Positions 59,047-64,000 of a stretch of 64,000 nucleotides of DNA are shown here, piece by piece. The translations under genes and the position numbers were made by a program. Numbering within the stretch: position 1 is the stretch's first letter; each line of letters begins with the position of its first letter. Origin of the DNA: Malania oleifera (taxonomy: Eukaryota; Streptophyta; Magnoliopsida; Santalales; Ximeniaceae); the NCBI RefSeq assembly GCF_029873635.1, contig NC_080420.1:33750231-33814230 (forward strand), given 5' to 3'. The notes under the pieces are model-generated. The model worked only from the letters and a program-made list of their open reading frames with translations. It had not been told where the DNA came from and searched no databases.

Positions 59047-59972
59047 CAGGCTTCGGGTCTGTGCTGTAGGGTTGGCCGTGAGGATCTGCTGTAGGTTTCG
59101 CTGGAGTTTGCAGCAGGAAGAAGGTGTGGAGCTCGCTACAATGACTGGTGGCAAGTTGGCCTCGGGTCTGCTATGGAGGAGCTGGAGGTCGGGGCTGAGC
59201 TTTGCGTGTTGTAGGTGCTGTTCGGGGAGTTTGAAGAACAGAGAAGAGGAACTCGGAAGACAGGGGGGAAACAGAGAGTAAGAGAAAGAACAGGGAGAGA
59301 ATGAGAAAAAAAAAAAACAGAGGAAGAGAATGGGAGAATGAGCAAGAGAAAGAGCAGAGAAAGGCTAAAGGAAAGAAAGAGAAAGAAGAAGGAGAAGAGA
59401 AGATGAAGAAGAGGAGAAGATGATTCGGCTGGTGGCAGCGCCCAACAACACAAAAGGAGGAGAAAGAGATTATTTAAAGGGAAGAAGAGTTGCTGCCCTA
59501 GGATCCAGAATTGTGACCCAAGAATGATCTGACCCGGCAAAAATGAATCTGACCTGGCTTGCATGGCCGGGTCACATCACCTTTTAATATATTTTTTTTC
59601 TTTTTTTTTTATTTTCACTTTTTTGTTCTCTGTTCACCGCCAATTTTGACTTTCTTGGAGCCCGTTTTGTGCAAAACTCAAAATACAAACATTGTAGATA
59701 ATCCTTTCCTCTTTCTCCAAAAATTTGAATCGTCTCGATCGAAGTTTGGACGGAAAAGTTATGCATGAAATACGAACAGGTGTTGGTTTTGGTTCCCGCG
59801 AATTTTCCTGCGATAAAAAATTACCAAAAATTCATAAATGGTGCAATAAAGTTTAAGAATGATAAATATGACACTTTATTAAAATATTGGATAAATTTGG
59901 ACATTTAATTAAAAATATAAGCCGTAAAGACTGGGTTAAAGTGCCCAATTATGCAGTTTTGACGCGTAATCA
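58389..59972 (-). mobile_element. Athila-like LTR, minus strand, complete
   Basis: The 1584-bp LTR has plus-strand ends TGACTCACTCG and GACGCGTAATCA. It is bounded at the left (its 3' side) by the primer-binding site. The strand-specific purine run at 59260-59420 and the TGGCAGC/GGAGCTGG-rich segment create long open frames on both strands that have no protein motifs. Confidence 0.75.
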
Positions 59973-60020
59973 TGTAACAACCTAAAATTAAACTGCTAAA
60001 AATATAAATACTCTCTAATA

Positions 60021-60072
<52 letters not shown>

Positions 60073-61580
60073 TGCAACCTGCCCTAACCAGGGAATCCCG
60101 GGTGCACCTGTCATCACTGGAATTAGAACCATACAGCGGAAGATACTAAACATCAAAACACTTTACCAAAGTTCTAACTGTTCCCAAACACATACATAAA
60201 ACTACATGTTTATATAATACAACTCAACAAAATAACAAAATGCAATAGCTGTTGGCTCACCAACTCTATCTATCACCCCCTAAAAGTCTAATCCCTGCCC
60301 TGTAGTAAGTTAGGCACGATTCTCTAAAGGACCTAAAAAATAATTTGTATAATAGGGTGAGACACTTCTCAGTACGACAGATTATATTATTATCAGTATG
60401 TGGCTAGAATGAGTTCCTGTGTGAGTATAATTCTTCAATTATTTAAGTGTATATAAAAGTGGCATTTAAACTGAACTGTCGGCTTAATATAGCCCATAAA
60501 TAGTGAATTTACCAATATATGCATAAAAGACACAACCTGGACTATTGAATTAGCGTCGTCACGCTATCACATACTCATACGACATGCTTCCCCCCATGAC
60601 GGGTTGTGCGACCTGAAAGCTGGACTTGACATATGGCCGACCGACCATAGCTGAATAAAAAAAAGGTTGTAAATATGATTGTGCCTACCCTTAAGGGTCA
60701 CTTGGAACTACATTGAATGGGGCCCCTGGAACTACCTCGGGGTAGTATTATACCCAGGTCTCCAATCGACTATTCCATATCACTTCCATCCCCGTGTGAT
60801 TGCACTCATTACCAACTCATAGCTACGGTAACATACTCATAATATCACATTTCATATCTACAGGGTTCTTAAATCATATATGGCAATTTACATAATAATA
60901 CTAAAATTATAATTCATTTTTTCATAACATTGTAAAAACATAAGTTGTTCATAATTTTGTCATTTTTTGTCATGGTATAAAACTGGCATCTCAAATCTCG
61001 GCTTATAGCCGTCACATCAAATCTTGACTTACCGTTGTCACATCACATATCGTCTTATAGCCGTCATTTCTTATATTGACTTATAGCCGTCACATCACAG
61101 CAGTTTACATACTCTGTTTATTTATACTAATTAAACCATACTCATGCCACACAATTTTCACCTAATAAATAAAAAATAAAGTAACTTTCTGAGAAAAAAT
61201 ACAAGTTGCTAAAAACAAGGGTATGAGCATCTCCAGGGTTTTATTTAACTCAAACTATATATTTTATTAAAAATAGGAGATGTTCAAACCATTTACGTTA
61301 AATTTCCCCAAAAACGTATAAAAATCAAAATAAGCATTTCCATATACCTGATTAGTTCAAAAAATCATATATACAATTTTTGTAAACATAAATTGCAATT
61401 TAATCGGTCCATAATTCAAAAACAACTAACATAATATAACCTGCTTACCTATTCCTGAAGAAAATGCCTAAAACCTTTGAAACCAGCGAACCTAACCACA
61501 AAAATCCGTCAAAAATCGACGGCCTACATGCCGAGAGAAGGGAGAGAGGACCGGAGAGCACTTGCAGAGATGTACCAAGC

Positions 61581-61628
<48 letters not shown>

Positions 61629-61900
61629 AAAAGTGAATTATTAAAAAAATGAGTAACTTAGCCCTTAAGTAAGTCTGCCCGTAGGAAAACTGTCGCCGGT
61701 TTTTCTGATCTTGACAAAACCGTCACGATTTGGCCTTTAAACAACTCTTGATTGTTTACCTACAGGAAACCCGTCGACAGTTTTTTTGATCCTCATAAAA
61801 TCGGCGACGGTTTGGTCTGATTAAACCCTTTTTCCTCCTTTTCCTTTCCTTTCTCTTTTCTTTTATTTATTTTTTTATTTTCTTGGTTTGGGTTACTACA
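59973..61900 (-). mobile_element. Ty3/gypsy-type LTR, minus strand
   Basis: Plus-strand ends are TGTAACAACC and GGGTTACTACA. On the minus strand it has palindromes (AAACCGTCGCCGATTTT type) at 61687-61822, a GA run at 61584-61627, the donor AATAGGTAAGCAGG (GT at 61448-61447), the box at 60355-60405 and the acceptor ATTTTTTAG (AG at 60334-60333). A 25-30-bp repeat (CTTATAGCCGTCACATC) occurs four times at 60985-61095. CA and TA microsatellites are at 60022-60073. No matching target duplication was seen (AATCA versus TTGTG). Confidence 0.75.
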
Positions 61901-62163
61901 TTGTGGCTAACCTTGCCAGTGTGCTTGACACCGCAAATGATAATCTGGATGAGTTAAAGATAAAATAGAACGAGCAACCCATGTCCTTTTAAGTAGAATG
62001 TTTTATAAGTCAACTCAAGATCCCCCTAAGGGTTGCATTATTAGTGTCGGTTTTAAAAACCGTCACTAATATAGTGGATTATTAGGGACGATTTTCTTTA
62101 ACCATCACTAATAGAGTAAGTAGTCGTGACGATTTTTTTAAAACTGTCACTAATAATACATGT
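61901..62163 (+). mobile_element. CACTA relic, continuation with subterminal repeats
   Basis: 61915-61990 parallels the CACTA repeat unit at 50940-51010 (GACACCGCAAATGATAATC, GGATGAGTTAAAGATAAAA). 62040-62160 has paired TTAGTGTCGG and ACCGTCACTAAT motifs like those after the CACTA terminus. The expected terminal GTAGTG was not found just beyond. Confidence 0.65.
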
Positions 62164-62720
62164 TAACTAAAGAACAATCTGTGTTTGATTGGTTGAGTTT
62201 AGATGACAAGCTATGGTCTTTTGTTAGGTGCTTGGGTACTTATAAGCTAGTTGGAATAGGTTGTGTAGCGAAGTATCTGCCACATCGGGTGGCTATACAA
62301 TTCAAAATGGATCAATAACTTCTGAGTAAGGTTGACTTCTTTTCTATCCCTCAAAGATCATTCCAAGCAAGGGTTTCCATTAGGTACTACAACTGCTGGA
62401 AGAGTCATATGTTGACTTGAGCAAATTGTAATGAAGTATATGTTTATAAAGATGAGTTTTCCTAAGACTTCACCATCTAATCAAGCAAAAATGCACAGGG
62501 AAGGTTGTGATTCCTCTGCATCGAAGAATCCTAGCAATCGTAGTGAAGAAATGAGGAGGAAGATTTCCAAGATCAAGGTAGAGACGGTAAGTGAATGGAG
62601 CAATGAGGATTAAGATTTCCCTCCGGATATGGAAGTTCAACCCAGTGATGCAAGTGAAACTAATGCCAAATCAAAAGTGGCACCAATGGTTCCACCCAAA
62701 AAGGGTGAAAGCAGTTGTCA
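62164..62720 (+). pseudogene. plant mobile domain (PMD) protein relic
   Basis: Translation of 62164-62460 gives DWLSLDDKLWSFVRCLG, CVAKYLPHRVAIQFKMDQ, then a TAA stop, RVSIRYYNCWKSHML and NCNEVYVYKDEF. The YLPHRVA(I/M)QF.MDQ core is the signature of plant mobile domain proteins (aminotransferase-like, known as host genes and as cargo of transposons). A charged frame in another phase follows (62431-62613, then DFPPDMEVQPSDASET), perhaps the C-terminal tail. In-frame stops and the frame change show it is dead. It lies beside CACTA sequence, so capture by that transposon is possible but not shown. Confidence 0.6.
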
Positions 62721-63041
62721 TGACCCAGTCGCATAAAGGAGTTTTCTAAAACCGTCACCATGGTGTAATGACAAGCTGTCTTGAGAAGCAACAGCACCAA
62801 GAAGCACTGGCTAGTTAGGGAAGAAACCATAATACAAAATATTACTTGCCTCTAAAATCCTTCACTAGGCATGGTTTATGACTTTGATCCTTCTCTTGGC
62901 TTTAATCACATCAATTTCTAATTTCACATGATGATGATCAAACGGTGGGTATTTCCTCTCCCAGGTAGTTAAGCCAAAGACCATAATATGAAACACCAAG
63001 TTCCCTTCATACATGAACTTTTTGTGATAATAATCGTCACC
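62721..63041. other. unassigned spacer
   Basis: No gene is seen. A short ACCGTCACC motif at 62751 recalls the CACTA subterminal repeats. Confidence 0.4.
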
Positions 63042-63714
63042 ATGTTTTCTCTTGAAATGTCATATTATGATATCTCAGAGGGCTTTGTTCAACATTTTAT
63101 AGGTTGGCCACCACATAACCATGTCGTTTTCTAGATGTGCAAGAAAGTTGCTGAAACTTGATCTGTCTTGGTGCGGCAAATTTTCGAATGAGGCCTTGGG
63201 GTTGATTGTGGACAGTAGCATGTCACTAAAGGTGCTTAAACTGTTTGGATGCACACAGGTATGTTTCTTGTGGCACCTATCTCCTGTTCTGTATGCTACT
63301 GTTGATCAATTATTCGATGCAATATTAAAAAAAACACCAGTACTTCAAGGGTCCAATTTATATGCTAGATGTTAAAAGGATAAGGTCTCATAGAGCTTAA
63401 CACCACAAGGTTACAGTTCCAGCCTCCTAGAGACGTTCTAGAATTGGAGCCAGCTTCAATCCAATGATTTTCACCTGCTTATTTGAGTGGCCATCTAAGA
63501 ACATGTCTGAAATCTGCAACATAAAGCTAGTGACATGCAACTGTCCACAATTAACCCCAAGGCCTTATTCAAAAATTTGCAACACTAAGACAGATCAAGT
63601 TTCAACAACTTTCTTGCACGTCTAGCAAGTAACATGGTTGTGTAGTGGCCAACCTACAAAACGTTGAGCGAAACCCTCTAAGATATCATAATATGGCATT
63701 TCAAGAGAAAACAT
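63042..63714. repeat. 185-bp inverted repeat of a RAD7-like LRR exon (possible hairpin RNA locus)
   Basis: Arms are 63042-63226 and 63530-63714, about 88% identical as reverse complements in my hand alignment, with most differences being transitions; the spacer is 303 bp. The left arm, followed by about 33 bases of spacer, reads as a cysteine-containing leucine-rich repeat: RCARKLLKLDLSWC, NEALGLIVDSSMSLKVLKL, FGCTQ, then a donor-like GTATGT at 63259. The wording fits plant RAD7/Rhp7-like LRR proteins. The right arm carries stops (LS*). It is not an intact gene; a transcript across it would fold into a long hairpin. Confidence 0.7.
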
Positions 63715-64000
63715 TGTTGGAATTAGTGTATTCCTAAGAGGGGGGGGGGGATGAATTGGGTATTTAAAAATTTATGCCTAGGTTAAACCAAATGACAACA
63801 ATATTACGCAACCTAGGGTCTGTCTAAACAAATTCCAATACACACAATATTCAAAGTATGTATGATGAACGATCAAGGCAATAAATAATTAAACATACAT
63901 ATGTATATATCAAAGTGCGAAAATGTAAAGAGTATAAGGGAAAGAGATAATGACACACACTATGATATCGGGGTTCGGCCAACAATGGCTATGTCGCTGC
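63715..64000 (-). mobile_element. copia-type LTR, minus strand, runs off the window
   Basis: It begins TGTTGGAATTAGTG, then a G-run and GATGAATTGGGTATTTAAA, matching the left end of the LTR at 5443. The flank before it is AACAT, so a second AACAT would be expected outside the window. It ends at the edge in a GGGGTTCGGCCAACAATGG block, corresponding to 5712-5732. Confidence 0.75.

Noticed and set aside
59136..59564. 142-residue minus-strand open frame (and the 102-residue plus-strand frame 58973-59281)
   Set aside because: Both lie in the purine-rich part of an Athila-like LTR; the translations are low-complexity Leu/Ser/Phe or Gly/Ser/Arg runs without domains.
59973..61900. Target duplication for this LTR
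   Set aside because: The flanks AATCA and TTGTG do not match, so insertion borders or later rearrangement remain open.
63121..63375. Stand-alone 84-residue LRR gene
   Set aside because: Only the first 46 or so residues are LRR; the rest is intron read-through after a donor at 63259, and the region is one arm of an inverted repeat.

Overview
The window is nuclear DNA of a flowering plant, most likely a woody eudicot; the species cannot be fixed from the sequence. It is AT-rich, has one ordinary split gene with GT-AG introns, and is otherwise filled with nested LTR retrotransposons and DNA transposons. No rRNA, tRNA, CRISPR or bacterial-style operon was seen.

The only intact host gene is a secreted subtilisin-like serine protease (subtilase, SBT5-like) on the + strand, 36173-45791. 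Eleven exons join in phase to 782 codons plus stop. Signal peptide, I9 prodomain, Asp/His/Asn/Ser catalytic residues, PA-type insertion and C-terminal fibronectin-III-like domain are all present. Intron 1 has a GC donor. Intron 6 is swollen to 4.3 kb by a Tat/Ogre-type LTR carrying its own TATA box.

Left of the gene (1-34.3 kb) lies a retrotransposon nest. A decayed Ty1/copia pol on the minus strand can be followed from about 24.0 kb (gag/pre-integrase) down to about 5.0 kb (end of RT). It is split by four insertions whose 5-bp target duplications I can read: CTTAG (12077-20217), GATCT (20319-22411), AACAT (9813-11636) and TATCT (5443-9612, itself holding a further LTR at 6553-8573). The CTTAG insertion contains a chimeric Ty3/gypsy element (13154-20175) whose two LTRs belong to different subfamilies and which has two gag segments. 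A Tat-clade gypsy gag relic with 3' LTR is at 2.8-5.0 kb and a Tat-clade pol relic at 27.5-30.0 kb; the latter is followed by a solo LTR (30151-32673, duplication ATCTT).

Right of the gene (47.5-64 kb) are a copia-type LTR interrupted by a hAT-type MITE and then by a large CACTA (En/Spm) relic beginning at 49290. The CACTA region has subterminal TTAGTGACG repeats and transposase-associated-domain fragments. It has been entered by a solo LTR sitting in a TG repeat (52583-54767), an Athila-like head-to-head LTR palindrome (57393-59046) and another LTR (59973-61900). At the far right are a plant-mobile-domain gene relic and a 185-bp inverted repeat made from a RAD7-like leucine-rich-repeat exon, which could be a hairpin small-RNA source.

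Three patterns cut across the elements. First, LTRs of both gypsy and copia type carry arrays of short palindromes just upstream of the TATA box, and the same two palindrome types occur in both superfamilies. Second, the gypsy-type LTRs share a splice donor after the TATA box, a conserved box, and a splice acceptor about 1.1-1.4 kb later, suggesting a leader intron inside the LTR. Third, in the gypsy gag relics nearly every premature stop is a CAG-to-TAG change, as expected from deamination of methylated CHG sites.
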